The notes under the pieces: generated by a model | What the model was told of the DNA's origin: nothing | Seen by the model: only the letters and a program-made list of their open reading frames with translations | Database searches by the model: none | Assembly: GCF_029227915.1 (NCBI RefSeq) | Contig: NC_079875.1 | Span: 23,801,001-23,865,000 of the forward strand | Direction of reading: 5' to 3' | DNA from: Hydractinia symbiolongicarpus | Lineage: Eukaryota; Cnidaria; Hydrozoa; Anthoathecata; Hydractiniidae | Length of the DNA: 64,000 bases | Position numbers and translations under genes: made by a program | Shown here: in pieces, positions 1 through 12,018 of the stretch | How positions within the stretch are numbered: the stretch's first letter is position 1 | Layout of the letters: each line of letters opens with the position of its first letter

Positions 1-119
1 GAGAAATTTGGATAAAAATATTAGATTGCCACGCAGACCATTTGTAAGGGGAGGTATTGTCAATATAATATAATGTAACGTATAAATACACTAAGGACGC
101 TGTTGCAATTATATTAAAC

Positions 120-740
120 TTGAAATCGTTTCAGCGCGGTGGTATCAGTCAACAAATCGATTCAAGAATAATAACGAAAATTCACGAACTCGATGGTCAA
201 GGAATAAGGCAAGTAAAAGAGATGGAAAGACACATAAAGATATATGTTCAAAACAAGTTGTTTTGTGATAAAATGGTTCCTTCACCAACAAACAGAACAT
301 TTTTTCCTACACGACGTGACATCACAAACCACATGTACATAAGCACAACAAAGTTACGTTTATCATAGATCGATCAAAATTTCTTATTGTAGAGGAGTTC
401 ATCGACAATGTGATAGATTGTAATACTGTAACTCCGCCTCAATCTCCACCTGTCATTAATTTGACCTCACCCCAGAAAACAGGAAAAACTGACGTTGTCC
501 CGGGCCAGTTACTGAGTGAAAAAGAATTGTTGACGTTGCGTGAAATGGACAAAATTATCAACAACCATATGCTAACCGTGTGTTGTGGTATTTTTGGAAA
601 TGAAAGGATGGCGCAGTGTGACAAGTGCAAAAAATGGTTTCACGGAATGTGTGAAAACATACCAAACAGCGTTTTTAAGAAGTCCAACCAACAAGAATTG
701 GTATTGCAAAATGTGTAAAAGTGTTTGTTGTAAATTTATC
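120..740 (+). pseudogene. Decayed CaRF-like / PHD-finger protein relic
   Basis: Two protein-like stretches lie in different frames. The first (120-368) has a segment running FFPTRRDITNHMY and KLRLS, resembling the conserved DNA-binding region of calcium-responsive transcription factor (CaRF) proteins; it ends in an in-frame stop, and a second stop follows shortly after. The second (about 570-727) is a PHD finger: paired cysteines in LTVCCG, then QCDKCKKWFHGMC, then WYCKMCK. Reaching that last Cys pair requires a +1 frame change near 690, so the Cys4-His-Cys3 pattern is present but split. With two stops and one frameshift I read this as a pseudogene or transposon-borne relic rather than a working gene. 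An unrecognised intron is possible but no good splice pair explains the frameshift. It sits about 200 bp upstream of the HDHD5 start on the same strand. Confidence 0.5.
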
Positions 741-955
741 TTATCTCATAAGAAAAAAAAACAAAAACGAACGAAAGTGTTTTATTCCATTCCGCGTGGG
801 TATTCAAGCCGTACGGGCATAGTTTGTTTAGATATTCGGAACAACTCGCGAAAACTCGTCCAAAATATTGTTTTTTATGAACCTCCGACCCGGCACTTGT
901 TATTAGAGTTTTCCGTTAACTTCACTGTTAGCTGGGTACTGTCATTTGTTCGGTA

Positions 956-3900
956 ATGGAAAAACAAATCATTTGTTTTTGTCCATTACTGAAGCAAATT
1001 GCGTTTACAGGAAAAAGATTTATTCATCCTAAAAGTTTTAATGTAACCAGGTTGTCAGCTTTAAGTTTTAGAAGACAATTTCACATCTCAAGAAATTGTG
1101 TACAAAATTACTCTTCTTCTGTGTCTTCGCCTACAACTGGTTTAAATGCAAACGTTTTGTCAACAGACACTGGACGTCGTCAACACATACCTCATGTTGG
1201 AGTAGTGTTTGATATTGACGGTGTGTTAGTACGGGGACGAAAAGTTATACCTTGTGCAAAAGAAGCTATTAGGAAGTTGGAACTTAGAGACATACCAATC
1301 ATATATTTAACAAATGGTGGCTGTGAAACTGAGGAGAAAAAAGCTCAATACTTGCAAAGGCAAATAGGTGTTCAGGTTGGCATATATTTATTATGACTGT
1401 ATAAATTGTTAAAGCAGCTGTGTCTAGAGCCAGGAAAGCCTGATAACAATAGGTCAGCTAGAAAGAACCGGGAAAAGATTTCCCAATTTCCATTAAATTG
1501 ACTAGATCGATAACTTTAATTTGGGACAATCCAATTATAACCCATCTTATAGACAATTGTTTACATCTGGACAGAATGTTTGTGCATGTACAAAAAACAA
1601 TTAAAAAATCAACAGGCTATAAACAATAAAATGCAGGCGTTAAGAGTAAAGAAAGTCAAATTATGATTAAAAACTTTAGCTAGCATATACAAAACTGACA
1701 TTCTCCATGTGCAACCGATTGTAATTCTGGCAGGACATGTAATGTCAAGGCATCTTGTCAAAATATCACAGGCATATAAGAGTCCTGGGGACAGAGATGG
1801 TTACAAAGGTGACATGAATGGAAACCATCCATGTTATTCGGGTGGTCAGTTCATGATATTCGAAGCCATACCTCTTACACAACTCTACAGGCAAATTAAT
1901 GAGACTTTGACCAGCCCCTTCTAAACTTTATTTTTTCTTTTGTGTTGGTTTCATTTTTGATTTTAAAATTAAAATATAGTTTGCATAGTAGTTTAGAATT
2001 TGAAATTTATCAGCAAAAAGATTCTACTAGCCATAGTAGAAAGGCTTTTTTAACCATGGTTTGACTTTCTTCACCTAAAGATTACATAGCCTGTCGATTT
2101 TTTCCACACATGCACAAGTATCCCATCAAAATGTAAACATTAAACTTGTCTATACTCATGTCACTGTTCTGCCAAATTTTAGGACAATGACTGATCTTAC
2201 GACACAAAAGTGCCAGCAGCACAAGATTGGCTGGGAAACCATAAATTTTTTAAGAAGGGGTGTGTATTCCAGCTTAGTTGTTTGCAACACCCAACAAAAA
2301 TTCTCAATAGTGAAATTGAGGGGAAACCATAAAAAATATTTGGTGATATTTTATCCCACTAGTCCATAAAATCATGAAAAAATATAACTTAGTTCCTGAA
2401 TGTTATGTAATTTTATGTTATGTTCATTCGTAAAGTAACTCCTGTTTTGCCTCACAAGATGTTTTTTTTCTGGAACTAATTTTGTAGCAATGTTGTTGGA
2501 CTGAATAACAAATACGACTTAACTGCAATTAGAAACAAAACAATGTAAACCTCAGCAGTTAATTTTATTATTTCTTCGAAGCATCATGTCCATGCTCTAA
2601 ACCATATCTGTGATATTATATATATTATAAGCACTATCTGTGAGAAGATAATTAGGTTATGTTATTAAAGCCATGCAATCAAACACAAAAGAAAACATTG
2701 CAAGGCGAGAGAAAAGTCACAGCACAAAAAAAAATAACTAAATTACTACGAAATCTTTTTAACTTAGTAAAAAGACAGGGAAGTTAGGCAGATCAATTAC
2801 CATACTCATAGCCCTGGGTTAACCCAAGCCATGTGAGGGAAATTGGGAAGATGGCACACTGAGTGGGCCGTTGGATGTTGCCGAGAGTTGTCTAATAAAG
2901 CGTGGGCCCTAATTGGGTATGCGTAGGTCAAAATGAGCATTAAATACTCTAGGACTTTCCATCTAAGCCATGGCCCCTCCTGGAAATAATAGACAGGGTA
3001 TATCCCTCTATATTTGTGAGGCTAGCCATGTAAAATATGTACTTCTATCTATCAAGCAGAAAAGTTAGGCAGTTCAATCTTTGGGCACAGTAAACAATTA
3101 CCACATGATTATTAGCAAATGATTAACGCATGAACTTGACCAGATCTCATTGATCTCACTTATTTGTCATAATTTTAGCGCTGGGATATTTGTGTGTTGG
3201 TTTTTAAATCAATGAGATCTGGTCAAGTTCATGCGTTAATCATTTGCTAATAATCATGTGGTTCTTATACAAGGCTTATAGTTAAACAAGAGTTTTTGGG
3301 TTGAAAAAATGTTAATGGATCATTCTTTACCAGACTAAAAGCTTTTTCTCATTACCATAAAATGACTTTTGATTGTTTTAAGCATCTGCTTGCCCCACAC
3401 TTTAGAACTTTAAACATCTTTTCTTGTTTACACATCCTTTGTTTTTTAGTCAATGCCTAGCAGTCTTACTGCATTTAGACCATTCTAGATGCAAATAGAC
3501 GCCTAGTGAGTGCCTATCACACTGCTCTAGTTTGATCAGGCCTATGGATAAAAGAATAACACCAGAGCAATACATCGCTCCCTCAAGGTTACAATAATTT
3601 AAACTGGACGAGCAATCTGAATAAATAGAATAAGATTATAAATGCATATTTTATCACCAAGTCTTTATTTTATCTTTTTATATATTTTAGTTCTTTTTTG
3701 CTGTAAATTATAAGAAAGAGAACATTGATTTCCATGCGAGATGAATTGATATTGCTCAGTCAGAAAAACATTTTTTGGAATTGGGGTAGAAATTAATGGC
3801 TCATCTTGTTTCTCATTTCTCAGAATTGGGCAACTTGTTGCGTGAGCAAGAGCAATTGCTCTTTCCTTATTGATAGGCCTGTGTGACGTGTAAGTAAATT

Positions 3901-6123
3901 TAATAATATAGTGAAATTACATTTTATTTATTTCAGATAGACCCTGGTCAAGTTGTGTTATCACACTCACCATTGCGAATTTTGGATATTCTTCACCACA
4001 AACATGTTGTGGTGTCTGGCCAAGGACCAGTTTCCGAGATTGCAGAGATGTATCTTTTTAACATATAGATAAAGTGAATACATTGTGTCCTGGAATGGCA
4101 ATCACATCCAGATATAATTGGTCTTAATCATGTTTAAGATTATTTGTTTTTACTTATTTATTTTTCCATCTTTATCACCTGTTGTTGAGTAAAGAAAAAA
4201 TGGATGTGCTTGACTCAATGTTTTGCCAAATTTACTTTTATTATCTTACAAATGTTTTCTGCCATGAAACTCTTATCTTCCTTTAAAATAATATCCCATC
4301 CTTACAATACCCTTTATTGTCAGGAGTTATCTTGTGAGGACCAAGGTGTATTTGTTAAATTGTTTGATGCTCCCTTATAGACTTTGCCATGAATGAGTTT
4401 GGTTGTTTAGCATTGGCGTTGGGATTTAATGCTAGCTTTCATTCTACAACTCTAACATACTTTCTTTGATTTTTTTTCTTAACGACAATCAACCTAGGTG
4501 TGGTTTCAGTAAAGTGTCACATATTGATGACATTGACTGTCACTTTCCTGAGTTGGATGTCAATGACAGGAGGAAAAGAGACCGAATGGTGAGTGAGTCT
4601 AAGTAACGCTAAAAGCCTATAAGGCACTTAATCATGTTTATCATGTCAACTAGTTTCAGTTATTATTTTATAGTAGAATATAACCTAGACATTTTTGCTA
4701 CTTTAGCCTATTTCTCCAAAGAAACCGTTTTATCCTATTGAAGGTATCACATTTCGTTGTGTTTCGTTTATTTTTCTCGATATTACTGTTGATGTCAGAC
4801 ATCATCCTAACACTTTTTAATTATACTTTTAGCTGTTCTTTTGATGGGGGAACCAGTGAATTGGGAAAAGAGCTTGCAGATTATTCTTGACGTTCTGCTA
4901 ACAAGTGGCATTCCTAATCAGAGGCACCCACATTTTACTGGAATTCACATCCCTGTGGTAGCTGTAAACACTGATTATCTTTGGATGAGTGAGGCAGCAA
5001 ACCCAAGGTGATGAGTTGATGAAGTTTTTTTTGTCTTAAGGGTTTTCTGTAAACTTCGCTTAGTACTGCCGGAACATTCTAAAAAAGTTTGGGATCTTAT
5101 ATATAAGCGTAGAGTCAGGGACCTCTGTGGAAGCTCTGCATTCCATGTTGTTCATCTAACCACCCGTTCATTCAGCTGCTTATTGTATATGTATTGTATT
5201 TAGGCTTGGTCATGGTGGATTTTTGCTATGCTTAGAAAGTGTATTTTTGGTATGTTAATTTAAACAGTAGACAGCACTTCGTCCCCTTTCCATACATACA
5301 TTCATTTGTTTTTTTCTTTCTTGCTTATTGTCTCTTTTATACTTATCTGTTGTAGAAATTAACAGGAAAGCGGCTAGAGTACACAGCAATACTAGGTAAA
5401 CCGAATTTATTTACTTATCGATACACGGAAGGCGTGATGTACAACTTGGTGCGGAAAAAGTTTGGCGTGGTTGGTCGAACACAAACGATATATGGCATTG
5501 GGTAAGTGCACCCGTGTGCTTGTGTACTTAGGCGGGAAACACCGCGCGCGGGTATTGTGTTTGTGTACTTAGGAGGGGAATCATTTAGTATTGACTCAAA
5601 GTTTTTTGAAAAGTACCACGGATAGATTATAAATTGGTGTTTCTATGTATTGAACATTTTTTTTTCAGGGATAATATCGACACAGATATTTATGGAGCCA
5701 ACTTGTATAACAACTACTTAAAAGCAGTACAAGGCTCCGACATTTGTGAGTAAAAAACTTCTCTACCTGTCTGAGACTAATGAGTTATTAAAACCCGTCG
5801 ACGTTGCAAATATATTTGAGGGTAGCCATGACTTTTCAATTCTACGAATTTAAGTTTTTTAATAGAACACAAAATCCTAATTTTTTTGTCTGCTTGTTGT
5901 AGCAACTGATGCCATACATCCTCACTCGCACGTTCGTCCAGACCGAATGAAATCTATCCTGGTCAAAACTGGCGTTTTTGGATTTGAGGAAGGGGTCTGG
6001 GAAGAAGTGAATCATCTACACAGAGATACGATTTGTCGAGCAGAATTGGCCGTTCCAACGTACATATGCGACGACGTGTTGCATGCTGTTGATACAATTC
6101 TGGAAGAGGAAAAGCTGGCGTAG
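956..6123 (+). CDS. HDHD5: HDHD5 (CECR5)-like HAD-superfamily hydrolase, nine exons
   Basis: Haloacid-dehalogenase family phosphatase-like protein, mitochondrial in mammals. Exons by splice signals and phase: 956-1375, 3937-4049, 4498-4588, 4707-4743, 4833-5007, 5204-5249, 5356-5501, 5669-5745, 5903-6123, giving about 441 aa against 423 in human. HAD motif I is VVFDIDGVLVRG (Asp86 and Asp88), motif II is YLTNGG, the loop-3 lysine is likely in ILGKPNLFTY, and motif IV is GIGDNIDTDIYGANLY. Other family signatures are VLSHSPLRIL, VVVSGQGPV, VNTDYLWMSEA and LGHGGFLLCLESV. The first 75 residues are rich in Arg, Lys and Ser and nearly free of acidic residues, fitting a mitochondrial presequence. 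All junction phases agree, so the model is solid. The substrate of this family is not established. An AATAAA at 6907-6912 may end the transcript. Confidence 0.95.
1546..2170. repeat. Related repeats in inverted orientation within HDHD5 intron 1
   Basis: The stretch 1546-1675 read on the minus strand resembles 2059-2170 read on the plus strand; both contain TTTGACTTTCTT, then TAGCCTGT, GATTTTTT, a CATGCACAA-like core and ATGTAAACA. The plus-strand copy continues to the left as far as about 1906, and a third related copy lies at 59274-59480 in the ABHD17 intron. This is a dispersed family without a recognisable coding part, probably a MITE or SINE. Confidence 0.6.
2794..3010 (+). repeat. Dispersed repeat with GGGTTAACCCAAGCC core
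   Basis: The core GGGTTAACCCAAGCCATGTG followed by GGGAAATTGGGAAGAT recurs in reverse complement at about 60440-60500 (CGGGTTAACCCAAGCCACGTG in that orientation). Boundaries are not visible. No coding capacity is seen. Confidence 0.5.
3101..3261. repeat. Perfect 54-bp inverted repeat (foldback) in HDHD5 intron 1
   Basis: Arm 1 is 3101-3154 and arm 2 is 3208-3261; they are exact reverse complements over 54 bp, separated by a 53-nt spacer. The arms begin CCACATGATTATTAGC and end CAGATCTCATTGAT. In the spliced-out intron RNA this would form a perfect 54-bp stem. No protein is encoded. Confidence 0.95.
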
Positions 6124-8059
6124 AGATTGGGGGAGGGGAGTTCAAACACTCTTTGTTTATCGCTATCTCGTACGGTTGTTTGTGTCAGTAATTACAAGAC
6201 GTAGCTTACATTTGCCATCTCTCGTCGTCTATCCTAGGACAAATTTGATTGATGTGTGTGAAAAAGCGATCAACTTGTCGATTTGCTGTAACGAGCTCAA
6301 AACATTTTGTTGCACTTATGTTCTCACAATGAACTGGAAAGTGTTGTTTCTTGTCGATCAAATCAGATTATATGGATGATAGTTCAAACATAATGACCTA
6401 CTTCTATGTGTTATTTGCAGTGAGTTGTTATGAGTTGTTACTCGCGATGGAAAAGATAAGAAATTTTTTACCATTTTTTATATATATTAAAATTTGGCAT
6501 GAACATTATACTTTTATTCTGAAATATTTGTGAAAAAAAAGATTTTGAAGACTTAATTTAGATAGTACGTTCGGTTTTCACAAGAGAAAAAATTGATTAA
6601 CACGTCTTTGCAATCTTGGGATTTGTGCAACAGTTGCCAACCAACCATCGACACCTGCCTGTCTCTTGTACGTCTTTCTTAGTGGAAATATAGCTTTAAC
6701 AAAGTTGTAACTGACTTGGCTGTAAAAATGTCAAATTTACTTAGGGAACCTGGAAAACACTCTTTATATTTCAGAAACAGTAACAACCCTGTAAATGACA
6801 CGGTTTGTGAATACGCCTAGTAACATTGTAAATAACGAATAATTATGTTTTTGTGTTTTTGTGTTTTTATTTTGTAAATATTTTTGCCATATATTATATT
6901 TGAAATAATAAAGTATAAACCTTTTTATGAATTTTGGTTTGGTGAAGTTGATAGAGGCTCGCACAAGACCCTGGGGACGAGGTTGCGTTACACCCACACA
7001 CTTTTCCACATCTATGTCCAAGCAAGAAAACAAAAACAGTCGATTGGCACATTCGTTTGACATGTAAAACCACTTGTATAATTTTTGTTGTTTTGGCCCC
7101 TGTAACCAAACTTAACAATATATACCACGTCTCTTTAAAACTGCTCAGCTTTGAAAAGTTCTCTTAAATTTCCTATAAAAGTAGTTTTTTTAACAAATTT
7201 CTGTCCCCAACTTTAGTCGCATGTCGCATATCTTATTTGCCAATTTAGAAAGTTCGTATCGCAACTTTATATTGTCCACTTTCCCAGGCCATAAGCTTTT
7301 ATTCCATGCAGAGCAGGTACCCGTAGACAGACCATAGAGTTTTGCTCTATGTAGATAGAAGCACTACTTTCTCACACAGAAACTGAAAATACTGTTTTTC
7401 ATTATTACACCTGATTGGCTAATATAGGTGATATGGTGTAATTTTTGCAGAGACGTGTGATTTGATAGTATTTCCAAGGTTAGGAATACGATTGTTACAG
7501 TTACAATATACACGTTTTTTTATAAGAAAACCGTTTCTTAAGGATTATTTTCTTATGAAAATGTAAGTTATTTTGTAACATGTATCTACAAAAAAATTCA
7601 CGAAGAATAAACACTTTGCTATTCCGAGATCCATCCACCATCAGGAAAGCACCTAAAGCGAAGTCACGAGTAATAAATAAAATTATTTTTCGATAAACGA
7701 AGCATGTGAAGTTGGTTTTTATCAAGTCTTTAATGCTACATTTTCTTATGAGTTTGTGCGATGTCTCCAAAGTAAAACATTTTATAGTCGTTATTTGTTA
7801 TTGTGTGCACAAATTCCTAACAGTTTATTCAAATCAAATAGCTTCTCAGATGCTTAAATTTTTTTACAGCTATCACGCACAGAAATCTTCTGCGATGTTT
7901 GTTAGGTTTTTCATATTTGGATGAAACCTATTCAAGGCATTTTCTTCTTGGGTCAAATTTGAGAAAAGAGAATCTTTCCTTCGCGCTTACGCATTTGGAA
8001 ACAACAACTTAAATGGTTACGAAATAAAGAAAGAGCCAATTTGCAAACGCATACTAAAA
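6124..8059. other. Intergenic between HDHD5 and the Mpo1-like gene
   Basis: No convincing gene. The left part probably holds the HDHD5 3' UTR (AATAAA at 6907-6912). A full-length copy of the scattered CCCTGGGGACGAGGTTG motif sits at 6969-6985. The remaining short open frames show no recognised family and no coding-like composition. Confidence 0.5.
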
Positions 8060-11000
8060 ATGGCAGCGAAGAAGTGCCTAGAGCTAGGATTTGATTACTT
8101 CCTTGATATTTCACAACAAATCGCTTACAAAAGATACATCCACAAAAAGTTCTGGTTCGTAAATCTTAAGTATATATTTTTAGTTTTTTAAAGCAACTCA
8201 TAATTGTTTCCTGTCTCGAAAACGACTCAAAAAATATAACAGCGTTTTTAGCATTAAGCTAGAGTTAGCTATAGCTAAACCAGTTCAGGAGTTCAGTCAA
8301 AAAGGGAAACCACTACCCATCTAGAAAACAGTTTCCCATTTGGAAAACTTCACGGTTTCCCATTTGGAAAACCGTTACCCTAAACAGGCCAGAAATTCTG
8401 GCAATGGTTTCCCATTAGGGAAACCACCAAAATAAAAAGGAATCTGCGCACAAGCTGGTTAAGAAGCGCACTACAAATTTTTAACCCATAGAAAGGGAAT
8501 ATTTTCACCGAAGGAAAAAAATATATATCGTAGCCTCTTTCCGCAATTCAAAACATAGTATCATTTGACACTCAGTTTTGCGAAAGCAGCTCACTGAAAA
8601 TGTCTGCAAATAGTATATATATACTTCTGAAATTTAATAAGGGGGACGTCACAAATATATGGTGCTAGAATTATTTGAGCACCAAAAATAGAGTCGGTTG
8701 GTCGGTCGGCGAATGATATATAACTCAAAAATTTGAAAAATTTTATCCAACCACCCAGCAATGATAACTTGGGCACATTTAAACTAGTTTTCAACTAGTT
8801 CTCAGGACTCTTTTCGCATTTTAAAGCAAAGCACAATAATAATGATGGGTAATGACTGTGGGGAGACAACAAGTGTATCATGTTTTTTGTCATTCTAGCT
8901 TTTTCAACTCAGTACAGTATATCAAAAATTTCAATCAAAAAATAGTGTTGGTTGGGTGACTAACACCAAATATTTGTGAAGTCCGTCTAGAAAACAATAA
9001 ATAATAATATTGACCTCATGTAACTAGCTATTATAAAGTACCTATAATATATTATTTGAAAATATGTGTTCTTTTTGCATTGAAATTCATGTTTAATACA
9101 TTTTGTCCCATAAGACTTTTGCTTTATTATATTGTCCTAGTGATAAATTGACAAACCTTGAATAGATCTTTTTGAATGTTTACATTTTTTGTGGTAAGCC
9201 TTACTGGCTCTAACAACTTGGTGGCAGGCAAAACAATGCAAGAGCTTGTTGAAGAAAGATTTTTTTAGGTCATTTCTTTCTCCAAAAAATTGTTTAGGCT
9301 TTAAATTATTATAGAGTGTAGATGAATAACTTTTGATTGACATGTGTTTACATAAAGTTGTAACGATAACTTTGTACGAAGGAACAGACTGAAAAGGACC
9401 TCACTTTACCTATCGCCTGCATCTTTTTGCCTGCCACGCAATTTTAAAAGCTAAAAGGGCCTACCGCGAAAAACCCAAACATTCAAAAAGTTCTATAATA
9501 ATATGAGCACTGGACAGACAACTAAATAATATTTTTCGCACAAACTAATTCATCCAGGATTCATTAAATTTTGACCATTGACCATTCTATCACACTATTA
9601 AGCAGGAGACTGTTGACCATTGTGTCTCCTGAATGCTGCACCTTGGGCAAAATTTTATTTTTCAGGTATCCTAAACTCTTCTAAACCAACAAAACATATC
9701 ACACATTTGATAGCTTATATTCTTATATCACAGTCAACTATTTCAGAAAACCATAGTTTACTGTTGTCATTTCAGTTAATGAAAGCTGATAGTGTTACAG
9801 GTTAAAATTTGATCAACACAGTTCAAGTAATCTCTATTACTAATACAAGCCACAACCACACCCATCCTCTCTATCCACCTTTAGGTTAAATCTATATGAA
9901 ATGATTGAGTAATTATGTAATTTAACTTACCTTCCATTTTCATATATCTGTTTACATCTTAGGAATGTTGTTTTGCACACTGTGACGTCACTGTTGTTTA
10001 CATGGTCAGCCTTCTTTATACTAAGTTACATTGTTCCGTCACTTTTACTACATGCTAATCTACTGGTTGTCTTATCAATATGCATTCGACAGGACACTCT
10101 GCTTGGGGTAAGTATCTTTCGTAATAAATATTTCATTTTTAATGTATATATTTTGGAAAGAGGGAGTAACTGTGTTCACCCTGAAATTTACACACTTATA
10201 AAACTGCCTTGGATGCACGAATGTACATTCACCATTGCTTGCGTATGGGGACTAAGCAGAGCACAGCCTACCATCTGATGGAACCACAAAACTAGTATCA
10301 GTAATACAAGACATGGAAAAGTTTATATCGAATATATTTATGTGGTGAACAAAGCTTAGTAGAGCAAAATGTATTTATTATTCAGAATTTAAAACTTATG
10401 CAATCGTCAGAAGTGCTGAAAATACACTCTAAAAATTTGAACATATTAATTATTTGTGTTTAAATTTGAAATAAATTATCGCATGCAAATTTCAGGCGAC
10501 AAAACATGTTACTTAACGTGGCACAAATCCAACAGATCGATTCAGAAAATATGATAATATAATTTGTGCTTTTATTGTCACACTGGTCAAGTTTTCATTC
10601 AGAAGTAAATGTCTTATTTTACAATACATTTGCAGAGAATTTAATTCCTTTTTAGAATCTATACCGAACTTTTTAATTAACAAGTCTGGTCTATATTTTA
10701 AGTTTCGCAAGTTTACCTCTTGTCTGTTTGAATAGAATTTCATGACTGTACTTGCGTTAACACAGTCTTATAAAATTGTTCTTGTTTTTTAGCTTGCTGC
10801 TTGTCTCATTTACCCAGTAATTTATTATCACGCCATCTACATGTCGACAGCAAGCTTTATTCAAGCGTTTAGCCTCGCTGCACTTTCCTATATCGTGGAA
10901 GTTTACGTGGGCCAAACATGGATAGAAGGAACTGAACCGTTTTCCACGCCACCCAAAAGCAAAAACCCACACTTTCTTATGTGCGACACCTATAACGAAA

Positions 11001-11125
11001 CGTTTTTCACGTTTTTTCACAACGCTGTTACGTTGCTGATTCGCTTCGATTTTCGTTCAGACCTGTTAGATACTTCTAATATATATCTAAGGAAATATAT
11101 GGATCGGGTGAAAAAAGTACCTTAG
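8060..11125 (+). CDS. Mpo1 / DUF962-like multi-pass membrane protein, three exons
   Basis: Exons 8060-8169, 9963-10107 and 10793-11125 join in phase to about 195 aa. The first donor (TTAA, then GTATAT at 8170) was chosen because it alone keeps frame with the second exon. The layout resembles yeast Mpo1 (YGL010w), an ER Fe(II)-dependent dioxygenase for 2-hydroxy fatty acids in phytosphingosine breakdown. Near the N-terminus YKRYIH is followed by KNVVLHTV, matching the family's Y-x(3)-H and N-x(3)-H motifs. Then come hydrophobic helices (LLFTWSAFFILSYIV, LACLIYPVIYYHAI, AFSLAALSYIV) and VGQTWIEGTEPF, aligned with the family's GH-x(2)-FE-x(4)-PAL segment. The Gly-His there is Gly-Gln in this protein, so a presumed metal ligand is missing. 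The family call is mine from motifs, and the activity is inferred only. Confidence 0.6.
8331..8425. repeat. Three copies of a short quasi-palindrome in an intron
   Basis: GTTTCCCATTTGGAAAAC occurs at 8331-8348 and again within 8354-8373, and GGTTTCCCATTAGGGAAACC follows at 8406-8425. Each copy can fold back on itself (GTTTCC with GGAAAC). They lie in the first intron of the Mpo1-like gene. Confidence 0.6.
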
Positions 11126-12018
11126 CTTGTTGAAATTCTTTAGATCTATAATTTATGAGAGTAGCTGCGTCATTGCATTTATAAATTTATTTTTTTCACT
11201 TTAAATGTATTATATGTTTTTTATTTTTATTTATAGAACTATTTTTTTTTCTTTTCCTTATTATGATATGTTTATTTGTTTATTGCTGACATTTTTGTAT
11301 GTTTTATGGAACTGGCTTATTTTAGAAACTGGAAATAAGGTGGGTTTTTTTAAAAAAAAATTGTTAGTTAACATTTTTTGAATGTAATTATTTGATTGCA
11401 CTCTTTTTTATAAGAAACATCTGTAACCAACACAAAGCTGAAGTCCTTCAAAAAACGTAGCAATTTATAAACAACAGCCAGAAATGAATAAAAAAAAACA
11501 GCAATAGTTTTCGAGACTTCGAGACTCTTTTCTTTGGTTTAAACGACGAACAACATTGATGAAAACAAAGTCTAATCGCTAATGGTTAGCAAACACGTGG
11601 TCCTGCCAAAAATGTTGTCATTAATCAGCAACTAAGAAACAGGTGTGTTGCTTATAGAAAAGTGTGTACAAAACGGAACGTAAACTTGGTTAAAATTGGT
11701 TGGTGCTGTTTGTGAACTTATGTTTTTGTTCAGAATGTGCAGGGATAGAATGAACAAAATGATTTTTACTTACTTTTGAGATGAATTGTTTATCATTTTT
11801 TTTTACTGTCTGTTTAAAATTATGTTGCTATTATTTTTAAAATTAGTCTGGATACTACACGAATAGTGGGCTTTTTCCATTTATCTTTTGAAAGAATTAA
11901 ACTCTATTGGAAATACGCTACCAATTTAAAGTTTGAACATTTAATATTTTATAAAACTTTTGCTATTTTTCTTCTTTTTTTTCTTTAGTTTAGTATAATA
12001 CGACGATGTGGTGTAAGA
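11126..12018. other. Intergenic and likely HDAC3 5' leader
   Basis: No gene seen. A possible poly(A) signal for the Mpo1-like gene lies at 11487-11492. A pyrimidine run ending in CTTTAG at about 11988 directly upstream of the HDAC3 start looks like a splice acceptor in the 5' UTR, either for a cis 5' UTR intron or for a trans-spliced leader. Confidence 0.4.
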
